From: a virus
DNA: 64,000 bases
Direction: 5' to 3' (one strand)
Virus record (IMG/VR): IMGVR_UViG_3300022918_000011
Location: 18,689-82,688 of that record
Position numbers and translations under genes: made by a program. This document shows, one piece after another, positions 33,348 to 41,281 of the stretch (its first letter is position 1; every line of letters starts with the position of its first letter). The notes below the pieces were generated by a model. That model made no database searches, was not told where the DNA came from, and was given only the letters and a program-made list of their open reading frames with translations.

Positions 33348-35594
33348 ATGCGCCTACTCAGCATCTCCACCGAGAACTTCAAGCGTCTCGGCACGTTCAA
33401 GTGCAACTTCACCACCGGCCTGAACATCATCGCCGGCGAGAATGCCCGTGGCAAATCATCGCTCTTGCAAGCCATTCAGGCGGCGTTCTTCGGTGCCAGC
33501 ACCATCGCCGGCAAGGTCGAGAACGTTCCCACCTGGGGCCAGAAGGACTTTCTGATCGAGCTGGACTTCGCGGCCAAGGGTGACACCTACATGGTGTCCC
33601 GCAAGAAGGCCACGGCCAAACTGTGGCGCATCAAGGCTGAAGGCAACGAGTTGGTGGCCAACGGCAACACCCCGGTCACCGCAGCCATCGAGGAGATGTT
33701 CGGCCTGGCAGCGAAGGATTACAGCTTGTTCTGGCAGTCCAAGCAGGGCGAGTCAGCTGGCATCCTGACCTTCGGTGCCGCCGCGTTGAACCGCAAGGTG
33801 GAGGAGTTCGCCGGCGTGGATCTGATCGACAAGGTTCAGGCCAAAGCCCAGACCAAATCCACTCAGCTGACCGCTTCGGCCGACGCCAAGGCCGTTGCTG
33901 AGGAAGTCATGACTGCTGCTGAGCAGGCCCGTGACGAAGCCAGTGCAGCGATGGACGTTGCCCAGGCAGCGATGGACGCAGCGACCACCGCGGTTGAAGC
34001 GCTGAAGCCGTTCAACTGGCCAATACTGGTTGATTCCGAGAAGCTGCGCGATGCCCAGCGTGAAGCTGAGCGTCTGTGGAACAAGGTAGAGGCCGCTGAC
34101 AAGGCGCTGGTGGCCGCTCAGGCAGCGTTGGCCGCTGCCCAGAAGAACGCTGAGGGTCTGGCGAAGCAGGACGGTGAAGCGCTTCAGGCTTCGCTGGACA
34201 AGGCCAAGGCCACTGGTACCCAGCTGGCTGCGGATCTCGAAGCGCTGCGTGACCAAAAGGTTAGCCATCAGCGCGCCGCCGATGACCTGGCCCGCGCCAC
34301 AACTGCTGTCGAGCACGCTGCTGAAAGCTTGGAGAAGGTCTCGGCCGGCTTCGATTACGCTACCGTCACAGCGATGGAGGCCACGCTGGAGGAAGTTGTC
34401 GTCGTCGCTGACAACGCCAAGGCCGCCGCCCTCGCCGCTGGCGTCAAGCTGATCGGCCTCAAGGAACTGGCTGCCGGTGCAGAGTGCCCAACCTGTGGTC
34501 ACGTCAAAGCGGACCACGACCCAGCCAAACTGGCCGCCGAAGTAGAGGCTGCTCAGGCAGACCACATCCGGCTGAAGGAGGCTCAGGCCGCCGCAGAAGC
34601 GAGCGTTAAGTCTGCTCGCACCGGGCTGGTGTCTGTTCAGGGTCGGGTAGCTGACATCGAGATGGCGAAGAAACAACTCGCTGTTGTCGAGCTGACCCGT
34701 GACAACGCGGCAATCGTGCTCAAGGGTACTGCAGCGGTCGACGACAGCGCGGTCAATGATCTCAACACCTCAGTTGAGGCCGCGCGCAACGAGTACGCTG
34801 AAATCAACTCCAAGCTCAAAGGCGTGGTCGAGAACAATCAGCGGTGGCAGCGTGCGATCGACGCAGTGCGCAGCGCTGAACCTGCTGTGGTCTCGGCGCA
34901 GGCGTTGGTCGTTGAGCTCAACGCTCAGTGGGAAGAACTGCCAGAGCCGCCTACCGATGAGGAAGTGGCCCAGGCTACAGCCGCCGAGCGCGCCAAGGTC
35001 TCTGCCCATGCCGCATGGCAGGCGCAGCGTACCGAGTTGACCACCGCTGTCACCACCGCGAATCAGTCCTGTGTCTACGCCGAGCAGCATCTGGCTCGCA
35101 CCTCGGACCACGTTCGGGATCTGTTCCTGCGCAACGAGCAGGCTCAGGGGGACGCTGACAAGGCTCAGAAGTACAGCCGCCTGGTGCGGTTCCTGCGTGA
35201 CAAGCGTCAAGCGTACCTGCAGGACGTCTGGACCACGGTGTTGGCCATGGCCAGCAAACTGGTCAACGAGGCCACTGCCGGTGAGATCACCCGCGTCACC
35301 AATGACGACGGTGAGTTCATGTTCGAGGAGGCCGGTGTGCTGGCTCCGGTGTCTGGCAGCGCCTCTGGTGCGCAGAAGGCAGCCATCGGCGTCTCGCTGC
35401 GTATTGCCCTGGCACGCTGCCTGTACGGCAGTGAGAGCCCGCTGATCTTCGACGAGCCGACCGCTGAGTGCAGCGAACGCAACGCCAGTGGTCTGGCTGC
35501 TACGCTGGCCACCTGTGCAGCGCAGGTTCTGCTGATCACACACCGTGAGAACGATCAGGGTCTCGCTGAACACATCATCAACGTAGGGGAATGA
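33348..35594 (+). CDS. SbcC/gp46-like ATPase, recombination nuclease subunit
   Basis: A 748-residue SMC-like protein. The ATPase head is split: Walker A GENARGKSS (30-38) at the start, and SGSASGAQKAAIGVSLRIAL (signature) with LIFDEPTAE (Walker B) at the end. Between are long coiled coils rich in Ala, Glu and Lys, joined by a zinc hook CPTC (Cys380 and Cys383). It is shorter than E. coli SbcC (1048), like T4 gp46. It works with the SbcD-like nuclease at 31422. Confidence 0.9.
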   Translation: MRLLSISTENFKRLGTFKCNFTTGLNIIAGENARGKSSLLQAIQAAFFGASTIAGKVENVPTWGQKDFLIELDFAAKGDTYMVSRKKATAKLWRIKAEGNELVANGNTPVTAAIEEMFGLAAKDYSLFWQSKQGESAGILTFGAAALNRKVEEFAGVDLIDKVQAKAQTKSTQLTASADAKAVAEEVMTAAEQARDEASAAMDVAQAAMDAATTAVEALKPFNWPILVDSEKLRDAQREAERLWNKVEAADKALVAAQAALAAAQKNAEGLAKQDGEALQASLDKAKATGTQLAADLEALRDQKVSHQRAADDLARATTAVEHAAESLEKVSAGFDYATVTAMEATLEEVVVVADNAKAAALAAGVKLIGLKELAAGAECPTCGHVKADHDPAKLAAEVEAAQADHIRLKEAQAAAEASVKSARTGLVSVQGRVADIEMAKKQLAVVELTRDNAAIVLKGTAAVDDSAVNDLNTSVEAARNEYAEINSKLKGVVENNQRWQRAIDAVRSAEPAVVSAQALVVELNAQWEELPEPPTDEEVAQATAAERAKVSAHAAWQAQRTELTTAVTTANQSCVYAEQHLARTSDHVRDLFLRNEQAQGDADKAQKYSRLVRFLRDKRQAYLQDVWTTVLAMASKLVNEATAGEITRVTNDDGEFMFEEAGVLAPVSGSASGAQKAAIGVSLRIALARCLYGSESPLIFDEPTAECSERNASGLAATLATCAAQVLLITHRENDQGLAEHIINVGE

Positions 35595-35595
35595 T

Positions 35596-35769
35596 ATGAC
35601 CGTTGACCAATACCGCAGCCATTACGCCACACACAGCAAAGAAGAACTGGTTGAGGCAGTGGTTAGGCTTCACGTTATTAACGAAGCCCAGGCTAAAAGG
35701 CTGCAATCATCTACCGGAACTGAAGACACTACGCCTCGCAACCTACAGCGTCCCACGGGAGAGTCATGA
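35596..35769 (+). CDS. hypothetical small protein (57 aa)
   Basis: A 57-residue hydrophilic helical protein (MTVDQYRSHYATHSKEELVE) starting 1 base after the SbcC stop, with GGGGAA just upstream. No family recognised. Confidence 0.5.
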   Translation: MTVDQYRSHYATHSKEELVEAVVRLHVINEAQAKRLQSSTGTEDTTPRNLQRPTGES

Positions 35770-35770
35770 G

Positions 35771-36004
35771 ATGCGAATCCGTCACGTCTTCCGGCAGGTG
35801 AAGCTCAGCGCCACCAAGTGCGGGGCCTGTTCGGTCTGCGGGAAGTCCGCTACCCGCAGCCATACCGAGTTCGAGACGCTGAACCCGTTCAACACCAACC
35901 CTGACGGCAGCGTGAAGGACGCCAACGACATCCGTGAATCGCTCCAGCCCAAGCTCGCTGCCTGGAAGCTGCTGCCACTGACGCATGCTCGATGCGAGTC
36001 CTGA
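35771..36004 (+). CDS. small zinc-ribbon-like protein
   Basis: A 77-residue protein. TKCGACSVCGKSATRSH has a cluster of three Cys plus a His that could bind one zinc, and the rest is hydrophilic. The ATG at 35771 starts just after the previous stop; the frame is open upstream but that part lies inside the previous gene. Overlaps the next (frameshifted) gene by 13 bases. Confidence 0.6.
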   Translation: MRIRHVFRQVKLSATKCGACSVCGKSATRSHTEFETLNPFNTNPDGSVKDANDIRESLQPKLAAWKLLPLTHARCES

Positions 36005-36284
36005 ATCGACACAGCCACGGCGTCCCTACCGGCGCCGTGTACGTCGGTCGGCCAGGCATCTGGGGCAACCCGTTCGAGATCGGCAAGGGCGGCGTGAAGA
36101 ACAGGACCAGGCCATCGCGATGCACAGGGAGTGGCTGCTCGGGCAGCCACACCTTATGGCCAAACTTGTTCAGCTCCGCGGCAAAGATCTGGTCTGCTCC
36201 TGCGCACCACTGGCCTGCCACGCTGATACCCTGATGGAACTGGCCAACCCCGGCTACGATAAATCAACCCACATACCGTTTTGA
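35992..36284 (+). pseudogene. DUF4326-like gene split by a -1 frameshift
   Basis: The first part, read from the ATG at 35992, gives HSHGVPTGAVYVGRPGIWGN then PFEIGKGG, the conserved start of DUF4326. The second part lies in the -1 frame and gives REEQDQAIAMHREWLLGQP then LRGKDLVCSCAPLACHADTL, the conserved end of the same domain. The switch falls near 36090-36094; re-reading one base there would join the halves as GG-REEQ. No classic slippery heptamer is visible, so a true indel, a decayed gene or a base-call error are all more likely than programmed shifting. DUF4326 function is not established. Confidence 0.7.
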
Positions 36285-36294
36285 GGTAGTACCC

Positions 36295-36558
36295 ATGGAA
36301 ATCACAATCAGTTCCCAACTCGGCACACAAATCAGCACGCTGCAAAATCTTCAGCAGCGTGCCAGCGACCTCAACGAGCTGTCAGAGTCGCTGAAAAGAG
36401 ACGCGGCTCCGAAGTTTCTCGGCCGCGACATGCTCAATGTAGGTGTTGATCCTGCTGAGCTCCGCGAGCTGGCCGAGAAGACGCTGCAGCGTGAACTGGC
36501 AGCGTTCAAGACCCAGCTGAACGACATGGGTATCAACCACGACCTGGAGATCGGCTGA
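36295..36558 (+). CDS. hypothetical 87-aa protein, first of a tandem pair
   Basis: A helical protein (MEITISSQLGTQISTLQNLQ). Its C-terminal half, LRELAEKTLQRELAAFKTQL, resembles that of the next gene, which has exactly the same length, suggesting an old tandem duplication. One-base stop/start overlap downstream. No family recognised. Confidence 0.6.
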   Translation: MEITISSQLGTQISTLQNLQQRASDLNELSESLKRDAAPKFLGRDMLNVGVDPAELRELAEKTLQRELAAFKTQLNDMGINHDLEIG

Positions 36559-36821
36559 TGCCTACCGACATCAAGGACTTCAGCGTCAACGCGCGGATCG
36601 TTCAGCTGCAGGACGTGGCTGAGCGGGTTTTAAGGCTGCGGGCTCTCAAAGAGGCAATGGGAAGCGACGGTTGTGTCGGTGACATCATGTACGCGCTGGG
36701 TCAGCTGCAGATGTGTGACGCGGATGTAGACGCGCTGGCCCGCGCCACTCTGGACCGCTGCCTGGCCAGCCTAAACCAAGACCTGGCAGCGTTGGGTGTG
36801 ACGTGTGAGGTGACGGGATGA
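36558..36821 (+). CDS. hypothetical 87-aa protein, second of a tandem pair
   Basis: A helical protein (MPTDIKDFSVNARIVQLQDV) of the same length as its upstream neighbour; VDALARATLDRCLASLNQDL aligns with the neighbour's LRELAEKTLQRELAAFKTQL and both end in a short strand. ATGA overlap downstream. Function unknown. Confidence 0.6.
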   Translation: MPTDIKDFSVNARIVQLQDVAERVLRLRALKEAMGSDGCVGDIMYALGQLQMCDADVDALARATLDRCLASLNQDLAALGVTCEVTG

Positions 36822-37084
36822 ACTCTCAAGCCTATGAGTGGATCACCCTGGAGCGGCAGCTGCCGCCGACGGAGTGTCCGCTGGTGATCTTGGTGCCGGC
36901 GGGCACAGAGTACCCTTGGCTGCCTGGTTTAACCGCCACATCTGAGGTCGATCAGGTCCTTACCGTGCAGCGTAAGGACCACGTCGACAACAAGGAAAGC
37001 GACATCACCTACTGGCTGTTGGACGACAAGCGTCGGCTTACAGAGATGAATGTGGTAGGCCGCATGCCTTGGTCGTACCCCTAG
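36818..37084 (+). CDS. hypothetical protein, last + strand gene of the early region
   Basis: An 88-residue protein (MNSQAYEWITLERQLPPTEC) with conserved-looking Trp and Pro residues (WLLDDKRRLTEMNVVGRMPW). The pattern recalls the DUF551-type small phage domain with a W-I/T-x-x-x-x-x-P opening, but this is uncertain. It ends just before the convergent terminator. Confidence 0.6.
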   Translation: MNSQAYEWITLERQLPPTECPLVILVPAGTEYPWLPGLTATSEVDQVLTVQRKDHVDNKESDITYWLLDDKRRLTEMNVVGRMPWSYP

Positions 37085-37088
37085 AAAG

Positions 37089-37114
37089 TAAAACGGCGCC
37101 CTACTGGGCGCCGT
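37089..37114 (-). terminator. convergent terminator between the + and - strand gene blocks
   Basis: A 9-bp stem (37093-37101 / 37106-37114) with a TACT loop. Read on the - strand it is followed by TTTTAC, so it best terminates the late lysis operon. The TAG stop of the holin gene (37101-37103) is inside the hairpin. On the + strand there is no T-tract, but the hairpin may still slow transcripts from the left. Confidence 0.75.
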
Positions 37115-37460
37115 CATCCGGCGGTGGCGCCGGAGGCTGCTGTTGCAACGCAGTCCTGAGCAAGTTCGGCAGCGCCGACTTGGCCCAAGTCGTTACAATT
37201 TCAAAGCCCTTCAATCCTGTTGCTCCGACCAAGAGCAGCACGGCATCTCGGTTCCCCCAGTCTGTCGGGATGAACCCACCGAATAAAACCCCCAAGTAAA
37301 ACCCAATCACCACCGTAGCGAAGATCATGAACACGGTCACCTTGTTACCCGGGTGCCTGGCTACCTGGTACAGGTAACCCACCAGAGCTGCGAAAGCCCC
37401 CAGTGTCCCGGAGTATGCGTAGGCTTGGAGCTTATCCAGCAGCTCAGTCGGAAGATTCAC
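37101..37460 (-). CDS. putative holin (LydA-like)
   Basis: A 119-residue inner-membrane protein with about three helices: LGAFAALVGYLYQVA, VFMIFATVVIGFYLGVLFGG and DAVLLLVGATGLKGFEIVT, and a Pro/Gln-rich C-terminal tail. The layout matches LydA-type phage holins, which form membrane lesions to release endolysin. It is the last gene of the lysis operon, overlapping the upstream membrane gene by 17 bases. Confidence 0.7.
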   Translation of the reverse strand: MNLPTELLDKLQAYAYSGTLGAFAALVGYLYQVARHPGNKVTVFMIFATVVIGFYLGVLFGGFIPTDWGNRDAVLLLVGATGLKGFEIVTTWAKSALPNLLRTALQQQPPAPPPDDGAQ

Positions 37461-37788
37461 TTAGCTTTCCTTGCGCAGGCACCGAGTCCTTGGCAATGAT
37501 GTCGATCATCATCCAGTACACAATGCAGTTCCCGACGATAAACAGCTGGAACATGCGCAGGGAGAGGTACGTCTTGCCGTACACAACCAAAGCATAGACA
37601 TTCGAGGCGAGGAACATGCCGATGACAACCGCAGCGATCAACAACACCGCTGCCAGTTTGTTGCGTCTGTCCTCTGACGCCTCGACCTGTATCAGCTTCC
37701 AGCTGCGGTACAGTTTGATCAGCACAGCTAGATAGATTGCGAACGGCGCCATGTCAACTATGAAGTCAATGATCTTTGGGGTAATCAT
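37444..37788 (-). CDS. membrane protein of the lysis cassette
   Basis: A 114-residue protein with three predicted membrane helices: FAIYLAVLIKLY, LAAVLLIAAVVIGMFLASNV and LFIVGNCIVYWMMIDIIA. It lies beside the holin gene and overlaps it, so it may be a second holin or antiholin. No exact family recognised. Confidence 0.65.
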   Translation of the reverse strand: MITPKIIDFIVDMAPFAIYLAVLIKLYRSWKLIQVEASEDRRNKLAAVLLIAAVVIGMFLASNVYALVVYGKTYLSLRMFQLFIVGNCIVYWMMIDIIAKDSVPAQGKLSESSD

Positions 37789-37790
37789 GT

Positions 37791-37895
37791 TCAGTTACCT
37801 GGCCCACTGATCAGCGAGCTATAGATGGTCGAGGAGGGCGTGCCCTCATGTTGACCTACTAATGCCAATTTCAGTTCGCGCTGCGATGCATCCAT
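37791..37895 (-). CDS. possible 34-aa small protein in the lysis cassette
   Basis: An open frame, MDASQRELKLALVGQHEGTP and on, ends with TGA 2 bases before the ATG of the next lysis gene. The tight spacing supports translation, but no good ribosome site is visible before its ATG. The rest of the 37896-37922 gap holds nothing clear. Confidence 0.35.
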   Translation of the reverse strand: MDASQRELKLALVGQHEGTPSSTIYSSLISGPGN

Positions 37896-37922
37896 GTGAC
37901 AGGTATCTCGATTACTTACCAT

Positions 37923-38240
37923 CTATTTGGCACCAGAAGGTTTTGTCGCCCAAACACGCCAGGCATCGTCGCGAGTCTTGAGCGTTCTCAGAATGATTTT
38001 TAACTGATCCACGCCAGCCTTGTCCAGCGCCACGGCGCCGTTAGGGTCGTTGGTCAGCATGAACTTTGGGAGGTCCAGCGGGGCGTACTTACGCATCAGC
38101 TCAGCCGGTGGCTTTCGCTCGATGTAGACCGGGACTTTCGTCTCGTAGGGAATTCGCAGTGGCGCGGCCGGCGCTGGGCAGACGACGGGTTTAACCGCGC
38201 AGCCAGTGAGTAGCAACATCACGAGTAGGGATGCTTTCAT
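37923..38240 (-). CDS. o-spanin-like outer-membrane lipoprotein (Rz1-like)
   Basis: A 105-residue lipoprotein: the signal MKASLLVMLLLTGC has a clean lipobox (LTGC), followed by a Pro-rich stretch (CPAPAAPLRIP). This matches Rz1-type o-spanins, which join the i-spanin to fuse the inner and outer membranes. It overlaps the i-spanin gene by 4 bases rather than being embedded in it. Confidence 0.75.
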   Translation of the reverse strand: MKASLLVMLLLTGCAVKPVVCPAPAAPLRIPYETKVPVYIERKPPAELMRKYAPLDLPKFMLTNDPNGAVALDKAGVDQLKIILRTLKTRDDAWRVWATKPSGAK

Positions 38241-38671
38241 TGGAATAGGTTCTGCAGCCAGGCGTTGGTCAGTGCCGGGGTAGCTGCCAGCTCCCTGTCG
38301 GCAGCGATCAGGCGAGGCAGCGTGGCCATGGCCTGTTCCGCTTTCTCGTTGCGGTCTACGTCTCGCTTCAGCTGCTCAAGGGCATGGTCAGCTATGCCCT
38401 GATTCAGTTGCTGGATCTGCCCGAGGCAGCCAGAGACCTCGATGTCCCTGGCCTGGATCTTGCTCTCCTTCTCCTCGATGGTCTTGTCCTTCATTTTCAG
38501 CGTGGACTCTGCATTGCGCAGGTTGGACTGAGCCAGGTCGCGCTCTCCCATCGTCACACTCAGCAGGATACCCATCGAGAACGTGATCAGTAGTAGCATG
38601 ATCATCACCCAGCGGCTCACGCCGGCTAGCGAGACGCCGGTCTTGAAGAAACCAAAAATGGTCTTGAACAT
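38237..38671 (-). CDS. i-spanin-like protein (Rz-like)
   Basis: A 144-residue protein with one N-terminal membrane helix (WVMIMLLLITFSMGILLSVT) and a periplasmic coiled coil (ERDLAQSNLRNAESTLKMKD and on). This is the i-spanin plan, and the gene comes right before the lipoprotein partner. It should complete lysis after endolysin action. Confidence 0.75.
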   Translation of the reverse strand: MFKTIFGFFKTGVSLAGVSRWVMIMLLLITFSMGILLSVTMGERDLAQSNLRNAESTLKMKDKTIEEKESKIQARDIEVSGCLGQIQQLNQGIADHALEQLKRDVDRNEKAEQAMATLPRLIAADRELAATPALTNAWLQNLFQ

Positions 38672-38674
38672 AGC

Positions 38675-38698
38675 AAAATCCCCGCGTGATTGCGGGGA
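38675..38698 (-). terminator. Rho-independent terminator after the endolysin gene
   Basis: On the - strand, TCCCCGC and GCGGGGA form a 7-bp stem (38692-38698 with 38679-38685) followed by TTTT (38678-38675). It lies between the endolysin and i-spanin genes and may limit lysis-gene expression downstream. Confidence 0.75.
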
Positions 38699-38747
38699 GT
38701 ATATGCTGCGATGCGGCAGCGGGCCATCACTTATAACCGGCTGTTCG

Positions 38748-39395
38748 TCAGCTGGTGAGAACCTTCAACGCTTTGGCATACAGCGCGGCACGTTCCTCTG
38801 CATGTAGAGGGATCTTGTCCTCGTCGCCGGTGTTGATCTTGCCGCCGATCTGGGTGATCTTCCCGGCGTCTGCCAGCGCGTTCAGCTTGTTGGTTTTCCA
38901 GTACCAGGCCGACGACATCAGCCCAGGTCCAGGCTGCTCCAGCTGCTCAGGGTGGTTCACCAGATCGTAGCCCAGCGCCTTGCCGGCAGCCTCGTAGTTG
39001 GCGCGGCCGGTGATGCCGATAGGCCCGCGCGCGATGAAGCGGATACCGTCATTCGGCTCGGTGTTGCCCAGCTTCTTTTTGCCCCAGGCCCCGCCGTACA
39101 GCAGGTTGCCGATGTCAGCCTGCAGGGCAGGGCGCACTGCGGTTCTGCCTACCCGCTCGGCATCGATCTTCGAGATCCGATCTCGCTTGAACGTGGCCAG
39201 CAGCCCTTCGACGCTGTAGTTCATGCTCTCTTTCATCTTGGTAAACTGGCCTGACTCATGCCCGGTCTGCGCGAGGAACGCTGCCATACGCGCTGGCGTG
39301 TTGATCTCGGCCCACTTCATCGCCTCGTTCAACGGGTTCAGATAGAGCAGCGGTGCCTTGGGCAGGATCAGTGTCAGCTGGCGTACTGTGAGCAT
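38748..39395 (-). CDS. endolysin, glycoside hydrolase family 19 type
   Basis: A 215-residue muralytic enzyme. RMAAFLAQTGHESGQF carries the likely catalytic Glu47, and FIARGPIGITGRANYEAAGKAL matches the conserved R-G-x-I-x-(L/I)-T-G-R-x-N-Y of family 19 chitinase-like lysozymes. No signal peptide, so it needs a holin. It should cut peptidoglycan sugar chains at lysis. Confidence 0.88.
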   Translation of the reverse strand: MLTVRQLTLILPKAPLLYLNPLNEAMKWAEINTPARMAAFLAQTGHESGQFTKMKESMNYSVEGLLATFKRDRISKIDAERVGRTAVRPALQADIGNLLYGGAWGKKKLGNTEPNDGIRFIARGPIGITGRANYEAAGKALGYDLVNHPEQLEQPGPGLMSSAWYWKTNKLNALADAGKITQIGGKINTGDEDKIPLHAEERAALYAKALKVLTS

Positions 39396-39405
39396 GGGTG
39401 TGACC

Positions 39406-39864
39406 TCAAACTAATTCAGGAGGGACGATCGGCTGGTAGCCAAGCATGTACTGGCACTGTACAGACAACGTACCAGGTGAATAGATCGATGGGTTCGGCA
39501 GTCCCAGGGCACTGGCGCACCATTCACTGCAGAACTGGGAGTGCTCGTCGACCCGGCCACGGTTGAACAGCTGGCTGCCGATCATGGAGAACCAGCCGTA
39601 GGTGTTGGCGTCCGTCATCTCGAAGTACGCGCGGATGCGATCAGGGTTTGCCTGCGGCAGATCGATCACGTCCCAGTTGTCTGGATCCAGATCGATCTCC
39701 TCCGGCACCCGCTTGGACCTGACGCCCTTGTCCATGATCGAGGACGAGTACGCCAGGCCGTCGACGACCAGCTCGCAGTGACTGTAGATGGACCCGCTCC
39801 AGAGGCAGATGAAACGGCTGCCAATGCGGCTATCGTTCTTGCGTAGAGCGAGTCTCACAGTCAT
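39406..39864 (-). CDS. permuted papain-like (NlpC/P60-related) protein
   Basis: A 152-residue protein. YSHCELVVDGL carries the His first and SQFCSEWCASALGL carries the Cys later, the order of circularly permuted NlpC/P60 (YiiX/YaeF-like) folds. Such proteins cut peptidoglycan or lipid/amide bonds. It sits between fibre genes and the endolysin, so it may be virion-bound and aid entry, or help lysis. ATGA-type overlap with the upstream gene. Confidence 0.6.
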   Translation of the reverse strand: MTVRLALRKNDSRIGSRFICLWSGSIYSHCELVVDGLAYSSSIMDKGVRSKRVPEEIDLDPDNWDVIDLPQANPDRIRAYFEMTDANTYGWFSMIGSQLFNRGRVDEHSQFCSEWCASALGLPNPSIYSPGTLSVQCQYMLGYQPIVPPELV

Positions 39865-40166
39865 AGGGGAATTTCCACCGGGTCAATTGGAGCGTCGATG
39901 ATCTCAGCTGCCCGACCTTCTGCCAACAGGCCCGAGGCTTCAAGGGCCTCCAGGTTTGTGCGCAGCTTCTCAGTTCCGAGATCGATGAACGTGGCAGCAT
40001 CTACCAGGTTGAGGTAGCGCCGTACTGTGGCAGCTGGTTTGGTGGCACCGATGCTGGCGATGTCGATGTTGATGGCTTCCTCGTCGGTGAACCGGGAGAG
40101 GAACGCCAGCTTGGTGATGCGCGTGCCAGGCTGGGCGACGGGTTGATCTACTTCGACGATGGGCAT
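39861..40166 (-). CDS. hypothetical protein following tail fibre genes
   Basis: A 101-residue protein (MPIVEVDQPVAQPGTRITKL) with a helical C-terminal part. Genes in this position are often fibre chaperones or fibre-associated proteins. Overlaps both neighbours by 1-4 bases. No domain recognised. Confidence 0.6.
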   Translation of the reverse strand: MPIVEVDQPVAQPGTRITKLAFLSRFTDEEAINIDIASIGATKPAATVRRYLNLVDAATFIDLGTEKLRTNLEALEASGLLAEGRAAEIIDAPIDPVEIPL

Positions 40167-41281
40167 TATTTGATCCTCATGTACTTGATAGCCATATTGG
40201 AGCCGCCCAGGTATTCACCTGCTGGCAACCCAATTGAGTGGGTTGAGATGTAGATGGCACCCGTGGTACCGCCGCTGCTACCTTTTAGGGAGAGCAGTGC
40301 TTTGTTAGAGAACAAAAACATCAGGCCACCCGGTGCTATTTGCGAACCCGGTGTAGCCACCCAGTTAAGCCCGTCTTTTGACACCCCCACTGTAGTGCCG
40401 GTACTGCTATATACAAAGTAGCCGTCACCAAAACTAACAGACAATAGCTCAAACGAAGTTTTTGATGCACCTACAGTCCATACCAAGCCGTCAGGCGAGG
40501 TGTAAATTATACCGCCTGCCCCCACAGCAACAAACAGACCTAACCCATACACCACTGAGTTTAACGTACCTAGTGTGGGATGGGTCGCACGTAGCGTCCA
40601 TGCAATGCCGTCTGGCGAAGAATAGACAACGCCGGCCGATGCTACAGCGACAAACATACCCGCACCATAGGCCAAGCTCTTTGGCGCCGCGGTGGCGAAC
40701 GACACACTGGCACTAAGAGTCCAGGTTATACCGTCAGTAGACGTCATGGATCGGCTACCGTCAGCGACTGCTACAAACTTACCACTAGCGTAAACTAAGC
40801 CTATCCAGATGGTACTGAGTACGGACGTCCTCATTGTCCACGTTATGCCGTCAGGAGAAGTGGCAATGGTTCCGGCGGTACCCACCGCCACAAACAACCC
40901 TGCCCCATAGGCTAGGCCGTTGATGTTGTTGCCACCAAACAGCGCGCTTATGTCAATTGTGGTGAAAGTTAAGCCGTCGGTCGACCTCGAAATTCTACCG
41001 GTCGCGTGCCCGATAAGCAGGATGCCGTTCGCGTACACGGCACAGTTAGCGGAGTACATGTTGGGCGTGACCTTAGGGCCGGCCCAATAGTCCAAAAACA
41101 CGTCGAACTTGGAGAACGCCTCCGGGTAATTGGCTTGCTCATCCGTCATAAGAGAGCCAGACCGTAAGTAATATCGACCTTCAGTCTCTATAAGACTTGG
41201 TCCAGCTGTTGGAAACCAAGCGGTAGCGCCAATGGGTTTACCGCCGCCCCCGCCAAGCATGGACTTCAGATCACTAGCCAT
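40166..41281 (-). CDS. beta-propeller tail protein, possible receptor-binding protein (copy 2)
   Basis: A 371-residue protein. After a Gly-rich start (LGGGGGKPIG) it repeats S-x-DG-(I/L)-x-W units (SPDGITWTM, STDGITWTL, SPDGIAWTL, SPDGLVWTV, SKDGLNWVA), the Asp-box pattern of a beta-propeller, spaced by AYGAGLFVAVG-like strands. It ends KYMRIK. Its N-terminus and C-terminus resemble those of the gene upstream (41281-42405), so the two are paralogues. By eye the DNA is more AT-rich than its neighbours, suggesting transfer. Role in host recognition is inferred. Confidence 0.75.
   Translation of the reverse strand: MASDLKSMLGGGGGKPIGATAWFPTAGPSLIETEGRYYLRSGSLMTDEQANYPEAFSKFDVFLDYWAGPKVTPNMYSANCAVYANGILLIGHATGRISRSTDGLTFTTIDISALFGGNNINGLAYGAGLFVAVGTAGTIATSPDGITWTMRTSVLSTIWIGLVYASGKFVAVADGSRSMTSTDGITWTLSASVSFATAAPKSLAYGAGMFVAVASAGVVYSSPDGIAWTLRATHPTLGTLNSVVYGLGLFVAVGAGGIIYTSPDGLVWTVGASKTSFELLSVSFGDGYFVYSSTGTTVGVSKDGLNWVATPGSQIAPGGLMFLFSNKALLSLKGSSGGTTGAIYISTHSIGLPAGEYLGGSNMAIKYMRIK

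Noticed and set aside
36084-36095. Programmed -1 frameshift in the DUF4326 gene
   Set aside because: The junction codons GGC GGC GTG do not form an X-XXY-YYZ slippery site and no clear downstream stimulator was found; an indel is simpler.
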